Shown here: piece after piece, positions 1 through 11,103 of the stretch | Numbering within the stretch: the first letter of the stretch is position 1 | How the letters are laid out: each line of letters begins with the position of its first letter | Origin: Enterobacter sp. EA-1 | GTDB lineage: Bacteria > Pseudomonadota > Gammaproteobacteria > Enterobacterales > Enterobacteriaceae | NCBI GenBank assembly: GCA_002886105.1 | Contig: CP025776.1 | Span: 3,348,001-3,412,000 of the forward strand | Length of the DNA: 64,000 nt | Reading direction: 5' to 3' | Notes under the pieces: generated by a model | Database searches by the model: none | Seen by the model: only the letters and a program-made list of their open reading frames with translations | Told to the model about the DNA's origin: nothing | Position numbers and translations under genes: made by a program

Positions 1-1614
1 CCGAACTCCGGCGGAAATGGCTGTGCGTACGCGCAGGGGATGTGCGGCAAAACCGCGGAAACCTCCGACCTGCAGGATTTGCTGATTGCCGCGTTACAAG
101 GGCTCTCCGGGCCAGCAAAGCGCGTGACTACGATCTGATTGACCACGAGATCGACAACTTCGCGCCGCGCGCATTCTTCTCCACGTTGACCAACGTGAAC
201 TTCGACTCCACGCGCATTGTGGGTTATGCCCGCGAAGCGATTGCCAAACGTGAAGCGCTGAAAGCCCTCTGCCTTTCTATTGACCCGCAGGCAAGCGTCG
301 ACAACCCGATGGCATCCCTGCAACTGGTGAGCGACGATCTGGGCGAACTGCAACGCCGCCGACTTCACGCCGAACAAAGATAAAGCCACTATTGGCGAAA
401 ATATCCTCGGTCTGCGTCTGCTGTGCCTGTATGGCCTGAAAGGCGCAGCGGCGTATATGGAACACGCCCACGTACTGGGGCAGTACGACAACGATATCTA
501 TGCGCGTTACCACAAAATTATGGCATGGCTCGGTACACCGGCCTGCTGATATGAACGCGCTGCTGGAATGTTCAATGGAAATCGGCCAGATGAACTTCAG
601 CGTCATGAGTATTCTCGACGCGGGTGAAACCAGTATGTATGGTCACCCGACGCCAACCCGGTGAATGTTAAAGCGGTCGCCGGTAAATGTGTGCTGATTT
701 CCGGTCATGACCTGAAAGATCTCTACAACCTGTTGCAACAAACCGAAGGTACCGGCGTTAACGTCTATACCCACGGTGAAATGCTGCCGGCACACGGTTA
801 CCCGGAATTGCGTAAATTTAAACACACCGTGGGTAACTACGGCAGCGGCTGGCAGAACCAGCAGGTGGAATTTGCCCGCTTCCCCGGCCCTATCGTCATG
901 ACCTCCAACTGCATTATCGACCCGACCGTTGGCGCTTATGACGATCGTATCTGGACCCGCAGCATTGTCGGTTGGCCGGGCGTTAACCACACCGGAAGGC
1001 GACGATTTTGCCCCCGGTGATCCGCCGGGCGCAGCAAATGGCCGGTTTCCCATTCAGCGAAATCGAACACCTGATCACCGTCGGTTTTGGCCGTCAGACG
1101 CTGCTCGGCGCAGTGGATTCCCTGATCGATCTGGTCAGCCGTGAAAAACTGCGTCATGTCTTCCTCGGTCGGCGGCTGTGACGGTGCGCGCGGCGAACGT
1201 AGCTACTTCACCGATTTTGCCACCCGGTACCGGACGACTGCCTGATCCTCACGCTGGCGTGCGGTAAATACCGCTTTAACAAACTCGACTTCGGCAACAT
1301 CGAAGGGCTGCCGCGTCTGATCGATGCCGGTCAGTGCAACGACGCCTACTCCGCTATCATCCTTGCGGTCACCCGGCGGAAAAACTGGGCTGCGGCGTTA
1401 ACGATTTACCGCTGTCGCTGGTGCTGTCATGGTTTGAACAGAAAGCGATTGTGATCCTGCTGACCCTGCTCTCCCTTGGCGTGACGAATATTGTCACCGG
1501 GCCAACGCGCCGGGGGCTTCCTGACCCCGGACTTGCTGGCCGTGCTGAATGAAATTCGGTCTGCGTCAGGTCACGACCGTCGAACAGGATATGCAGCAGT
1601 TGCTGAGCGCGTAA
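1..1614 (+). CDS. hcp: Hydroxylamine reductase / hybrid-cluster protein Hcp (5' truncated, frameshifted)
   Basis: Hybrid [4Fe-2O-2S] cluster protein, a cytoplasmic NO reductase/hydroxylamine reductase of the nitrosative-stress response that takes electrons from Hcr. The window opens about ten residues into the protein ([15 protein letters not shown], the N-terminal cysteine region). Homology to E. coli Hcp then runs collinearly to the C-terminus ([12 protein letters not shown]...LLSA, TAA at 1612-1614), including [33 protein letters not shown] and ACGKYRFNK. The reading frame changes about ten times (for example near 110, 358, 535, 640, 990, 1165, 1375, 1510) with no loss of homologous sequence, which I infer to be sequencing indels. 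hcr follows 16 bp downstream, the usual hcp-hcr operon. The start codon is outside the window. Confidence 0.95.
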
Positions 1615-1630
1615 GGAGCAGATCGCGGCC

Positions 1631-2589
1631 ATGCCAACCCCTCAGTGCCCGTGGCGTATGCAGGTTCATCACATCCGGCAGGAAACGCCGGATGTCTGGA
1701 CGCTGTCGCTGATGTGCCATGATTACTACCCGTACCGTGCCGGGCAATACGCGCTGGTGAGTATTCGCAACAGCGCGGAAACCCTGCGCGCCTATACCCT
1801 TTCGTCCACGCCGGGCGTCAGCGAGTACATTACGCTGACCGTGCGCCGCATTGACGATGGCGCAGGCTCGCAATGGCTAACGCGGGACGTAAAACGCGGC
1901 GATTATCTGTGGCTTTCCGCAGCGCAGGGGAATTCACCTGCGATAACGAACCCAACGATAAGTTGTTGCTGCTGGCGGCAGGGTGCGGCGTGACGCCGAT
2001 TATGTCCATGCGTCGCTGGCTGGCGAAATATCGCCCGCAGGCCGATGTGCAGGTGATCTTCAACGTCCGTTCGCCGGAAGATGTGATTTTTGCCGATGAA
2101 TGGCGCGACTACCCGGTCACGCTGGTGGCGGAAAATAACGCAACCACCGGTTTTGCCGCCGGTCGTCTGAGCCGCGAACTGCTTAATGCCGTACCGGATC
2201 TGGCGGCGCGCACGGTGATGACCTGTGGCCCGGCGCCGTATATGGACTGGGTAGAGGAGTGAAGTGAAAGCGCTGGGTGACGCGTTTCTTTAAAGAGAAA
2301 TTCTTTACGCCGGTCGCAGAAGCCGCCACCAGCGGGCTGAAATTCAGCACGCTCTCACCAATGAAAACCTTCTATGCGCCGGTGGGCAGTTCGCTTCTCG
2401 AGGCACTGGAAAGCAACAAAATGCCGGTGGTTGCCGCCTGTCGCGCCGGGGTGCGGTTGCTGTAAAACGCAGGTGATTTCCGGGAGTATACCGTCAGCAG
2501 CACCATGACGCTGACGGAACAGGAGATTGCCGACGGTTACGTACTGGCCTGTTCCTGCCACCCGCAAGGGGGATTTAGTGCTGGCGTAA
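1631..2589 (+). CDS. hcr: NADH oxidoreductase Hcr (frameshifted)
   Basis: NADH-dependent reductase that passes electrons to Hcp. It begins MPTPQCPWRMQVHHI, as in E. coli Hcr. An FAD-binding ferredoxin-reductase domain (RAYTLSSTPG, around residues 57-66) is followed by the NAD domain (LLLAAGCGVTPIMSMRRW; MTCGPAPYMDWVE) and a C-terminal plant-type [2Fe-2S] ferredoxin domain. The ferredoxin cysteine motif (CRAGVxGCCK) is interrupted at about 2455 by an indel. Other frame changes lie near 1930, 2262 and 2490. It ends SCHPQGDLVLA, then TAA at 2587-2589. Length is about 320 codons, the normal size. The start ATG at 1631 follows a GGAG at 1615-1618. A strong terminator follows at once. Confidence 0.95.
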
Positions 2590-2603
2590 TGCGTTGGCAA
2601 ACA

Positions 2604-2635
2604 AAACGCCCTTCATCATGAAGGGCGTTTTTTTA
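2604..2635 (+). terminator. Rho-independent terminator of hcp-hcr
   Basis: Inverted repeat AAACGCCCTTC / GAAGGGCGTTT with a short loop, followed by a T run, 15 bp after the hcr stop. It also sits at the 3' end of the convergent DoxX gene, so it may work in both directions. Confidence 0.9.
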
Positions 2636-2637
2636 TC

Positions 2638-3025
2638 TTATTTCAGGGCGGGCGCCACGGAATAACGACCCGCGCCAACAAAGGCAATAACCAGCGCGGC
2701 CACAAAGAAGTAAACAATACTCTCAATCGCCCACGCGCCGGTCGCATCCAGCGTCCCGGTTTTACCGATGCCGACCAACAACCATGCCACCACCATAGTG
2801 AACGCCAGCACCAGCGCTGACGGACGGGTGAGCACGCCGAGAATAATCAAAATCGGACACAGCACTTCACCCAATCAGTACACCATAAGCGACAAAGCCA
2901 CCGGAAGCCCCTTCGACACCAGCATACCGGCGATGCCATCAATACCGCCGATTAACTTGTGCAGACCGTGGAATAACATCAAGCCGCCCACCAGCAAGCG
3001 CAGTAATAACTTGCAAAGTCCTCAT
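2638..3025 (-). CDS. DoxX family inner-membrane protein (frameshifted)
   Basis: Small integral membrane protein of the DoxX/DoxD family, about 129 residues with four hydrophobic segments: [18 protein letters not shown] at the N-terminus, then the [32 protein letters not shown] and [19 protein letters not shown] regions. The [11 protein letters not shown] and [16 protein letters not shown] signatures are typical of the family. Frame breaks lie near 3010 and 2878. The likely start is ATG at 3025. It converges on hcr and is divergent from poxB; E. coli K-12 has no gene at this spot. The physiological role is unknown; some DoxX proteins take part in quinone-linked or redox-stress systems. Confidence 0.8.
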
Positions 3026-3178
3026 GCGAAAACATATTATTAACTGAATTTAACAATGATTTAACCATTTGAAATGATTCCTGTTTTCATCGACCTTTGT
3101 CAGAGTATTCCGAAGTGTAACAAAAATAAACCCCTGTTTCATAAAAGCGCTGACGAATCCCGCTCTCTCTCCTGTTCA

Positions 3179-3198
3179 TTGTCTAAGCTTGTAGACAA
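3179..3198. promoter_or_regulatory. Inverted repeat just upstream of the poxB ribosome binding site
   Basis: A perfect 7-bp inverted repeat, TTGTCTA-AGCTTG-TAGACAA, ends about 8 bp before the AAAGGAG ribosome binding site of poxB. It could be an operator or a 5'-leader hairpin acting on translation. Its function is an inference. Confidence 0.4.
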
Positions 3199-3219
3199 GA
3201 TCACAAAAGGAGCGGAATG

Positions 3220-4935
3220 ATGAAACAAACAGTGGCCGCTTACATCGCCAAAACGCTTGAACAGGCGGGTGTAAAACGCATTTGGGGCGTGACCGGGGAT
3301 TCCCTCAACGGGCTGAGCGACAGCCTGAACCGGATGGGCACCATCGACTGGATGCCAACGCGCCATGAAGAAGTTGCCGCCTTTGCCGCCGGAGCCGAAG
3401 CCCAACTCACTGGCGAACTGGCGGTGTGCGCAGGATCTTGTGGGCCCGGCAACCTGCATCTGATTAACGGCCTGTTCGACTGCCACCGCAACCATGTGCC
3501 CGTGCTGGCGATTGCCGCCCATATTCCTTCCAGCGAAATCGGCAGCGGTTATTTCCCAGAAACCCATCCGCAGGAGCTGTTCCGCGAATGCAGCCACTAC
3601 TGCGAGCTGGTTTCCACCCCGGAACAGATCCCACAAGTGCTGGCGATTGCGCTGCGTAACGCGGTGCTGAAGAAAGGCGTGTCGGTGATTGTGCTGCCCG
3701 GTGATGTGGCCCTGGAAGCCCGCCCCGGAAACGGCGAGCAGCCACTGGTATCACGTACCACAGCCGATCGTGACGCCAACGATTGAGGAACTGCAAAAAC
3801 TGGCGCAACTGTTGCGCTACTCCAGCAATATCGCGCTGATGTGCGGAAGCGGCTGCGCCGGTGCGCACAACGAGCTACTGGCTTTCGCCGGTAAGCTGAA
3901 TGCGCCGATTGTGCATGCCATGCGCGGCAAAGAGCATGTGGAATATGACAATCCGTACGACGTTGGCATGACCGGTTTAATCGGTTTCTCGTCCGGCTTT
4001 CATACCATGATGAATGCCGACACCTTAGTGCTACTCGGTACGCAATTCCCCTACCGCGCCTTCTACCCGACCGATGCGAAAATCATCCAGATCGACATTA
4101 ATCCCGCCAGTATCGGTGCACAGTAAAGTGGATATGGCGCTGGTGGGTGACATCAAAGCCACACTGGCCGCTGCTGCCGCTGCTGGAGGCGAAAACCGAT
4201 CGCCGCTTCACGGATAAGGCGCTGGAAGATTATCGCGACGCCCGTAAGGGGCTGGATGAGCTGGCGAAACCGAGCGATAAAGCCATTCACCCGCAGTGCA
4301 CTGGCGCAGCAAATCAGCCATTTCGCCGCCGAGGATGCCATTTTTACCTGCGATGTCGGCACGCCCACCGTGTGGGCGGCCCGCTATCTGAAAATGAACG
4401 GCAAACGGCGGCTGATTGGCTCGTTCAACCACGGTTCAATGGCGAACGCAATGCCGCAGGCGCTGGGAGCCAGCCACGCTGCCGGACCGGCAAGTGGTTG
4501 CGCTGTGCGGCGATGGCGGATTCAGCATGCTGATGGGAGATTTCCTCTCTGTGGTGCAAATGAAACTGCCACTGAAAATTATCGTTTTTAACAACAGCGT
4601 GCTGGGTTTTTGTGGCGATGGAGATGAAAGCGGGCGGTTACCTGACCGATGGTACCGACCTGCATGACACTAACTTTGCCCGCATTGCCGAGGCCTGCGG
4701 CATCACCGGTATTCGCGTGGAAAAATCCGCAGACGTGAACGACGCGCTGCAACGCGCATTCTCTATTGATGGCCCGGTACTGGTGGATGTCACGGTCGCG
4801 AAAGAGGAGCTGGCTATCCCGCCGCAAATCAAACTGGAGCAGGCGAAAGGCTTTAGCCTGTATATGATGCGCGCCATTATCAGCGGGCGCGGCGATGAGG
4901 TTATCGAGCTGGCGAAAACCAACTGGCTCAGGTAA
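3220..4935 (+). CDS. poxB: Pyruvate dehydrogenase (ubiquinone), PoxB (frameshifted)
   Basis: Thiamine-diphosphate- and FAD-dependent peripheral membrane enzyme that oxidises pyruvate to acetate and CO2 and reduces ubiquinone; in E. coli it is a stationary-phase enzyme. The start is the second of two adjacent ATGs (3217, 3220), chosen for its match to E. coli [14 protein letters not shown] and a 7-bp spacing from AAAGGAG. Visible parts are the pyrimidine-binding domain with the ThDP glutamate ([15 protein letters not shown]), a central FAD domain ([17 protein letters not shown]), and the ThDP/Mg domain with [13 protein letters not shown]. The C-terminal membrane-activation segment [19 protein letters not shown] is present. 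Frame breaks occur near 3745, 4125, 4165, 4300, 4485 and 4612. Full length is about 572 codons. ltaE starts 38 bp downstream. Confidence 0.96.
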
Positions 4936-4972
4936 AACAGGAGCATAACCCATCGCAAGACAAGGAAATGCC

Positions 4973-5971
4973 GTGATTGATTTACGCAGTGATACCGTAA
5001 CCCGCCCGGGGCGCCATGCTGGAGCAGATGATGGCCGCCCCGGTCGGGGACGATGTTTACGGGGACGACCCGACGGTGAACGAACTGCAACGCTACGCCG
5101 CCAGCCTTAGCGGCAAAGAAGCCGCGCTGTTCCTGCCGACCGGCACGCAAGCCAACTGGTTGCCCTGCTCAGCCACTGCGAACGCGGCGAAGAGTATATC
5201 GTCGGTCAGGGCGCGCATAATTATCTCTACGAAGCAGGCGGCGCAGCCGTGCTTGGCAGTATTCAGCCGCAGCCCATTGACGCCGCGGCTGACGGCACGC
5301 TGCCGCTGGACAAAGTCGCCGCCAAAATCAAAGCGGATGACATTCATTTCGCCCGCAGCAAATTGCTCAGTCTGGAAAACACCCACAACGGGAAAGTGCT
5401 ACCGCGCGACTATCTGAAACAAGCGTGGGAATTTACCCGCGAGCGCGGGCTGGCGCTGCACGTTGACGGCGCGCGCATCTTTAATGCGCTGGTGGAGTAT
5501 GGCTGTGAACTCAACGAGATCGCGCAATATTGCGACTCGTTCACCATTTGCCTGTCAAAGGCCTCGGCGCGCCGGTTGGCTCACTGCTGGTCGGCGATCG
5601 GGCCTATATTGCCCGCGCCAACCGCTGGCGCAAAATGACCGGCGGCGGCATGCGTCAGGCCGGTATTCTGGCAGCAGCGGGTCTGTATGCGTTGCAGAAC
5701 AATGTCGCGCGCCTGAAAGAGGATCATGACAATGCAGCCCCGGCTTGCAGCTCAGCTACGCGATATTGGTGCCGATGTGATGCGCCACGATACCAATATG
5801 CTGTTTGTCCGCGTCGGTGAGGCGCAGGCCGCCGCGCTGGGGGCGTTTATGCGCGAGCGCGATGTCCTGATTAATGCCTCTGCGGTGGTGCGTCTGGTCA
5901 CCCATCTTGATGTTAATCGTCAACAACTGACGGACGTTGTTCACCACTGGCAGGCTTTTTTACAACGCTAA
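4973..5971 (+). CDS. ltaE: Low-specificity L-threonine aldolase (frameshifted)
   Basis: PLP-dependent fold-type I aldolase that cleaves L-threonine and L-allo-threonine to glycine and acetaldehyde. The start is GTG at 4973 ([13 protein letters not shown]), preceded by CAAGGAA; the ATG at 4968 is out of frame and stops at once. Visible are [24 protein letters not shown] and [11 protein letters not shown] (the aspartate that pairs with the PLP pyridine). The PLP lysine region [11 protein letters not shown] is disrupted at about 5560, where the sequence reads SKASARR through an indel. [18 protein letters not shown] and [14 protein letters not shown] follow. Breaks lie near 5010, 5155, 5560 and 5745. 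It is the middle gene of poxB-ltaE-ybjT, and ybjT begins about 10 bp after its stop. Confidence 0.95.
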
Positions 5972-5981
5972 GGAGCAGGAT

Positions 5982-7422
5982 GTGGCGCAGCGGATCCCGC
6001 AGTGCTCGGCGCCAGCGGCTATATTGGGCAACGGCTGGTCACCGCACTCAGCCAGCAGGGTCATCAGGTGAAAACCGCTGCGCGGCGGTTAACCCGGCTA
6101 CAAAAGCAGGGACTGCCGGGGGGGAGTTTCCACACCGTCGATTTGTACTGGCCGCAGGATCTCCCCGCCCTCTTGCAGGACGTTGATACGCTCTACTACC
6201 CGGGTGCACAGCATGGGCGAGCGCGGTGATTTCGTGGCGCATGAGCGGCAAATTGCGCTCAATGTGCGTGACGCCCTGCTGGAAACGCCGGTTAAACAGG
6301 TGATATTTCTCAGCTCACTGCAAGCGAAAGGAACAACCGATTCCGACCACCTGTTGGCACGGCAATATACCGGCGACCTGCTGCGCGCCGCGGGCGTACC
6401 GGTGACGGAACTGCGCGCCGGGATTATCGTTGGCGCGGGTTCTGCGGCGTTTGAAGTGATGCGCGATATGGTCTTTAACCTGCCGGTGCTGACGCCGCCG
6501 CGCTGGGTGCGCTCACGCACCACGCCGATCGCGCTGGAAAACTTAATGCACTATCTGCTGGCGTTGCTGGACCATCCGGCTGACGAGCACCGCGTGTTTG
6601 AAGCCGCCGGCCCCGAGGTGCTCAGTTACCAGCAGCAGTTCGCTCACTTTATGGCCGTCAGCGGCGTGCACCGTCCGCTGATCCCGGTGCCATTGCCGAC
6701 GAGGTTCATCTCGGTCTGGTTCTTACATCTGATCACCTCGGTACCGCCGACGATTGCCAAGGCGCTGATCCAGGCTTAAAGCACGACCTGCTGGCAGACG
6801 ATCGCGCATTACGTCGCCTGATCCCACAATCGCTGATCCCGTTTGACGATGCCGTGCGGCGCACGTTGCAGGAAGAAGAAAAAACTGGTGAACTCCAGCG
6901 ACTGGGGCTACGACCCGCAGGCGTTTTCCCGCTGGCGTCCGCAATATGGTTATTACCCGAAGCAGGCGGGTTATACGGTGAAAACCTCCGCCAGCCTGAG
7001 CGCGCTCTGGGAAGTGGTCAATCGTATTGGCGGTAAAGAGCGCTACTTCTTTGGTAATCTGCTGTGGCAAACCCGCGCCGCGCTGGATCATCTGATTGGC
7101 CATAAACTGCCGCGCGGTCGCCCCGAACGGGCAATGTTGCAAACGGGCGATGCGGTGGATAGCTGGAAGGTGATCATCGCCGAGCCGGAAGAGCAGCTTG
7201 CCTTGCTGTTTGGCATGAAAGCGCCAGCCTTGGGCGGCTCAGTTTTACGCTGACCGATAAAGGCGATCACCGCCTGCTGGATGTCCGCGCTTGGTGGCAT
7301 CCGCACGGCATGCCCTCGGCTTGTGTTACTGGCTGTTAATGTTCCCGGCGCATCTGTTCATTTTTCGCGGCATGGCGCAAAAAATTGCCCGGCTGGCAGA
7401 ACAAAATAGAGAAAAAGTCTGA
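5982..7422 (+). CDS. ybjT: YbjT: NAD(P)-binding Rossmann protein with C-terminal DUF2867-type domain (frameshifted)
   Basis: Putative atypical SDR oxidoreductase of unknown substrate. The N-terminal Rossmann motif [21 protein letters not shown] binds a dinucleotide; the segment from [14 protein letters not shown] to [24 protein letters not shown] follows the atypical SDR pattern. The C-terminal half ([38 protein letters not shown]) matches E. coli YbjT. The start is most likely GTG at 5982 (VAQRI, matching MPQRI) behind AAGGAGCAGG; the ATG at 5980 is out of frame with the homology. Breaks occur near 6003, 6203, 6775, 6885 and 7240. It ends in an amphipathic [12 protein letters not shown]-like helix. 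About 478 codons, full length. Confidence 0.92.
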
Positions 7423-7517
7423 CCTTAACCGTTTTTTCTTTCATCAATCCCATTGCATAGCGGCGTAATTCACGGAAGAATGCGCGCGGTGAAAGCTATT
7501 CAAAACAGTGGATTGAT

Positions 7518-8567
7518 ATGAAGGTTCTGGTCACGGGCGCAACCAGCGGTTTAGGCCGAAACGCGGTCGAGTATCTGCGGCAAAAGGCATCGCTGTCCGG
7601 GCGACGGGCCGTAATGAAGCCATGGGCAAATTGCTCAGTAAAATGGGCGCGGAATTTGTGCACGCGGATTTGACCGAGCTGGTCTCCTCGCAGGCCAAAG
7701 TGATGCTGGCGGATATCGATACGCTGTGGCACTGCTCCAGCTTCACCTCGCCATGGGGGCACCCGAGGAAGCCTTTGATTTGGCCAACGTACGCGCCACA
7801 CGCCGCCACTGGGTGAGTGGGCGGTGGCCTGGGGCGTGCGCAACTTTGTGCATATCTCCTCCCCTTCACTCTATTTTGATTACCATCATCACCGGGACAT
7901 CGACGAAGATTTTCGCCCTGCGCGCTTCGCCAATGAGTTTGCCCGCAGCAAAGCGGCTGGTGAGCAGGTTATCGACCTGCTGGCACAGGCCAACCCCAAC
8001 ACGCGTTTTACCATCCTGCGCCCGCAGAGCCTGTTCGGCCCGCACGATAAAGTATTTATCCCGCGTCTGGCGCAGATGATGCACCACTATCGTAGCGTGT
8101 TACTGCCGCGCGGCGGCGATGCGCTGGTGGACATGACCTATTACGAAAACGCCGTGCATGCGATGTGGCTGGCCAGTCAGCCAGTTGCGATACGCTGCCG
8201 TCAGGCCGCGCCTACAATATCACCAATGGCGAGCCACGCTCGTTGCGGAGCATCGTGCAGAAACTGATCGATGAACTGAATATTCACTGCCGTATCCGCT
8301 CGGTGCCCTACACCATGCTCGATATGGTGGCGCGCAGTATGGAGCGTTTTGGCGATAAACGCGCAAAAGAGCCGGCGTTTACCCACTATGGCGTATCGGA
8401 AGCTGAATTTTGATTTCACGCTGGATATCTCCCGCGCGCAGCAGGAGCTGGGCTATACGCCGATTGTGACGCTGGATGAAGGCATCGAACGCACGGCGTA
8501 CTGGTTAAAAGACCACGGAAAACTGCACCACTGGAGCCCCTCAGAACGGTGCAGATTTGACCTCTGA
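7518..8567 (+). CDS. ybjS: YbjS: NAD(P)-dependent epimerase/dehydratase family protein (frameshifted)
   Basis: Extended SDR protein starting [24 protein letters not shown], with the GxxGxxG nucleotide-binding motif. The catalytic motif region [18 protein letters not shown] is followed by the ARSKAAGEQ segment, then [19 protein letters not shown], as in E. coli YbjS. Breaks lie near 7600, 7765, 7815, 8180 and 8405. The C-terminus ends [19 protein letters not shown], longer than in E. coli; the extension overlaps the last 27 bp of the convergent WG-repeat gene, so the sequence after KDHGKL may have been acquired when that gene arrived. Substrate unknown. Confidence 0.9.
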
Positions 8568-9097
8568 AACACGTTTCCCGGTTTTATCAATATAGAACCA
8601 CTCGCCACCAACCAGCGCGATATGCTCACCGTCGCGCTGCGTTTTACAGCCGTTACACCAGCGCTTTTCCTTCTTTAAATTGCCCGGCGTAATCGAACTG
8701 CGGCGCGATGCGATTGCGGAATGCATAGTCCCAGAAGCCGATTTTTCCGTTTTGCCGTGAGCGCACCGGTGCCTTCCACATACCAGTCCGGACCATTATC
8801 AAAATGGACCACCGACAAGTAGCTGTCCGGTGCATGCACATAGTAATCCCCATCCTGCAATCCGGCATCGCGGGCATATTCATACACACCCACCCGGAGG
8901 TTCCTCCACATCCCGGCTTTTGGCAAATAATTCAGGCAGGAACAGCAGTTTGCCATCCTTCACTTCCACACACTTATTGAGCTGCTCCACATTGTCTGTT
9001 TTTTATCCCAGTATGAGCAGCCATACACGGGCTTTAACGCGGCGTGGGCAGCAGAAGCCACCATCAGTAGCACACCTGCAATGATGCGAAACACCAT
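8541..9097 (-). CDS. Secreted WG-repeat-containing protein (frameshifted)
   Basis: Begins with a clear signal peptide ([19 protein letters not shown], cleavage before ALKPVYG; an upstream ATG at 9115 is possible). After a frame change near 8990 it reads [13 protein letters not shown], then a tyrosine- and glycine-rich stretch with [20 protein letters not shown] and [12 protein letters not shown], the hallmark of WG (KLGWID) beta repeats. Breaks also lie near 8765 and 8665. It is probably periplasmic with repeat-mediated binding; partner unknown. It is inserted between ybjS and amiD, which are adjacent in E. coli, and its 3' end overlaps ybjS tail to tail. Confidence 0.7.
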
Positions 9098-9131
9098 GTC
9101 CAAAGACCTCGTCATAAAAATTCTGCGACGG

Positions 9132-9954
9132 TTAACCCGCCTGACCATATTTTTCCAGTAACGCCTCGGCGATAGCCAGCTACCGGCATCGGCAACCCCG
9201 TTCCACAATTCGGGGCGGAAATGCATCTGAAACGCCATGATCACTCTTTTTGTTGTGCGGGCGTCATCTGTGGTTTGACGTCATACCCATAGCGCGCCAG
9301 TAAATCAAGCAATGACGCGGTATCAACAGCTTCATACGGTGAACGGCCATTGAGATAAAACGCCACCCTGCTGGCATCCGGCCGTGCGCCGATCCCCTTA
9401 GCGGCGAGAGCCCGCCACGGAAACAGCGGGCCGGGGTCATCTTTGCGCTGCGGGGCGATATCCGCATGCGCCACGACGTTTTGCGGCGCAATGTCGTACC
9501 GTTTGATAATATCTTTTACCAGCGGAATCAACGCGCATTAATTTGCGCTGGCGCAAAGGTGTAAATTGTTTTCCCTGCGCCGTGTTTTGCCAGCCCCGGT
9601 TTTCCAGCTCAATGCCGATCGACGTATCATTTATGCGCGTTGCGCCACGCCAGAAGCTGACGCCCGCGTGCCAGCTCTTTTCCGGCACCAGTTGCCAGAT
9701 GCGCGGTTTACCGCCATGCATCGGTGGGTTAGCGGGGATCAAATAGTGCGAACTTACCTGCTTATCGGTTAACGTCGCCAGCGACACATCGAAATCATCC
9801 GCCGTGTAGTGGATCACCAGCACTTTTACCCGCGGGTATGCCGCCTGTGCCTGACGCCGGGTATCTAACTGATAACCGTCTTTATCAATAATGCCTTTTC
9901 ACTGACGCAACCCACAAGCAGCAGCGCCAGCAGCAATAACCAACATTTGTTCAT
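9132..9954 (-). CDS. amiD: 1,6-anhydro-MurNAc-L-alanine amidase AmiD (lipoprotein; frameshifted)
   Basis: Outer-membrane-anchored zinc amidase of peptidoglycan recycling that cleaves MurNAc-L-Ala bonds, including anhydro forms. The N-terminus [19 protein letters not shown] is a lipoprotein signal with lipobox LVGC. The amidase_2 (N-acetylmuramoyl-L-alanine amidase) domain shows [11 protein letters not shown] with the zinc-binding histidine, [14 protein letters not shown], and [21 protein letters not shown] with further zinc ligands. The C-terminal PG-binding helical region ends [18 protein letters not shown]...[10 protein letters not shown]. Breaks lie near 9895, 9690, 9537 and 9195. The start overlaps the ybjQ stop (ATGA), so the two are probably translationally coupled. 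Confidence 0.93.
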
Positions 9955-10273
9955 TCGCGTGTTTTAACCGCCGTACCGCTGACGCTGACCATCAGCATAC
10001 TGCCATCCTTCCCGACGGTTTCATAATCGATATCAATACCCACGACCGCGTTCGCGCCCAGTGCTTTTGCCTGCTCGCCCAGTTCGTGAAAGGCGATTTC
10101 CCGTGCTTTGCGTAGCTCTTTTCGTACGAACCGGCGCGTCCGCCGACGATGTCGCGGATCCCGGCGAAGAAATCGCGAAAAATATTCGCCCCGAGAATGG
10201 CTTCGCCCGTCACCACACCGCAATACTCAACAATCGGCTGCCCTTCCAGCGTCGGCGTTGTAGAAAACTGCAT
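9951..10273 (-). CDS. ybjQ: YbjQ family (UPF0145) heavy-metal-binding-fold protein (one frameshift)
   Basis: Short cytoplasmic protein (107 aa) starting [32 protein letters not shown] and ending [25 protein letters not shown], the full UPF0145 domain. One frame change near 10125 (SYEK to [17 protein letters not shown]). Members form pentameric beta-sandwich rings; biochemical role unknown. It is the first gene of a ybjQ-amiD pair with ATGA overlap. Confidence 0.92.
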
Positions 10274-10376
10274 CGGTCTCTCCTTTTAACGTTCAATGCG
10301 TTACACCACACATTATCAGATCAATACACTATTCTTGGAAAGGTCGTGACATCTGAAGAGAAATAAGGAAATCATC

Positions 10377-10891
10377 ATGCGCTATTCAGTTTTGACTCTT
10401 GTATTGCCCTGCGCGCTGCTGCTCAGCGCCTGCACCACCGTCACACCGGCATTTAAGGATATCGGCGCTCGCAGCGGCCCGTGCGTGGAAGGCGGGCCGG
10501 ACAGCGTGGCGCAGCAATTTTACGACTATCGTATTGCCCACCCCAACAGTAACTGGAGGCCCTGCGTCCTTATTTGAGCGATAACTGGCAAAAGCGTTGA
10601 CCGACGCCAGTCGCGACTCGCGCCGCGCCACGCTGCTGAAAACCGATCCGTTCTCCAGCAGTGCCGTTGCACCGTCAGATGCGGATGTTGCCAGCGCTTC
10701 CACCATTCCGAATACCGATGCGCGGAATATTCCCCTGCGCGTGAAACTGAGCCAGTGGAAGCCAAAGCTGGCAGGATGAAGTGCTGATGGTCCGTGAAGG
10801 GCAATGCTGGGCGGTAGACGACGTACGTTATCTTGGCGCGGCAGTGCATGCGCCATCCGGTACTTTACGCCAGTCGTTGGCACACCCGTAA
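10377..10891 (+). CDS. ybjP: YbjP lipoprotein (frameshifted)
   Basis: Starts MRYSVLTLVLPCALLLSACTT, a lipoprotein signal with lipobox LLSAC. The mature part matches E. coli YbjP: RSGPCVEGGPDSVAQQFYDYRI, LTDASRDSRRATLLKTDPFSS, VASASTIPNTDARNIPLRVKL and DEVLMVREGQCWAVDDVRYLG. In E. coli it is an outer-membrane lipoprotein, reported to associate with TolC. Breaks lie near 10553, 10590 and 10780. A GGAAATC-like Shine-Dalgarno precedes the ATG. The art operon follows about 210 bp downstream. Confidence 0.9.
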
Positions 10892-11103
10892 CGGTTCCGC
10901 TAATGAATAATTAATCCCCGTAAATTGTCTGGCATTCCACGGTGAATGCCGACATTTATGCCCTGGTTCCCTCCCCGCTCCGGTATTTTGTGCTAACTTT
11001 ATGTGAGAACCTCGGTTTATTTTTAAGTTTTAACGCACAAATATTGCATAACTATTCTGTCAACGTTACTATTTGCGGCCTCAATTGCTATCAGACTGCT
11101 TCG

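Noticed and set aside
2277-2465. Stand-alone small protein at the hcr 3' end
   Set aside because: It is a segment of Hcr separated by frame breaks; homology continues on both sides.
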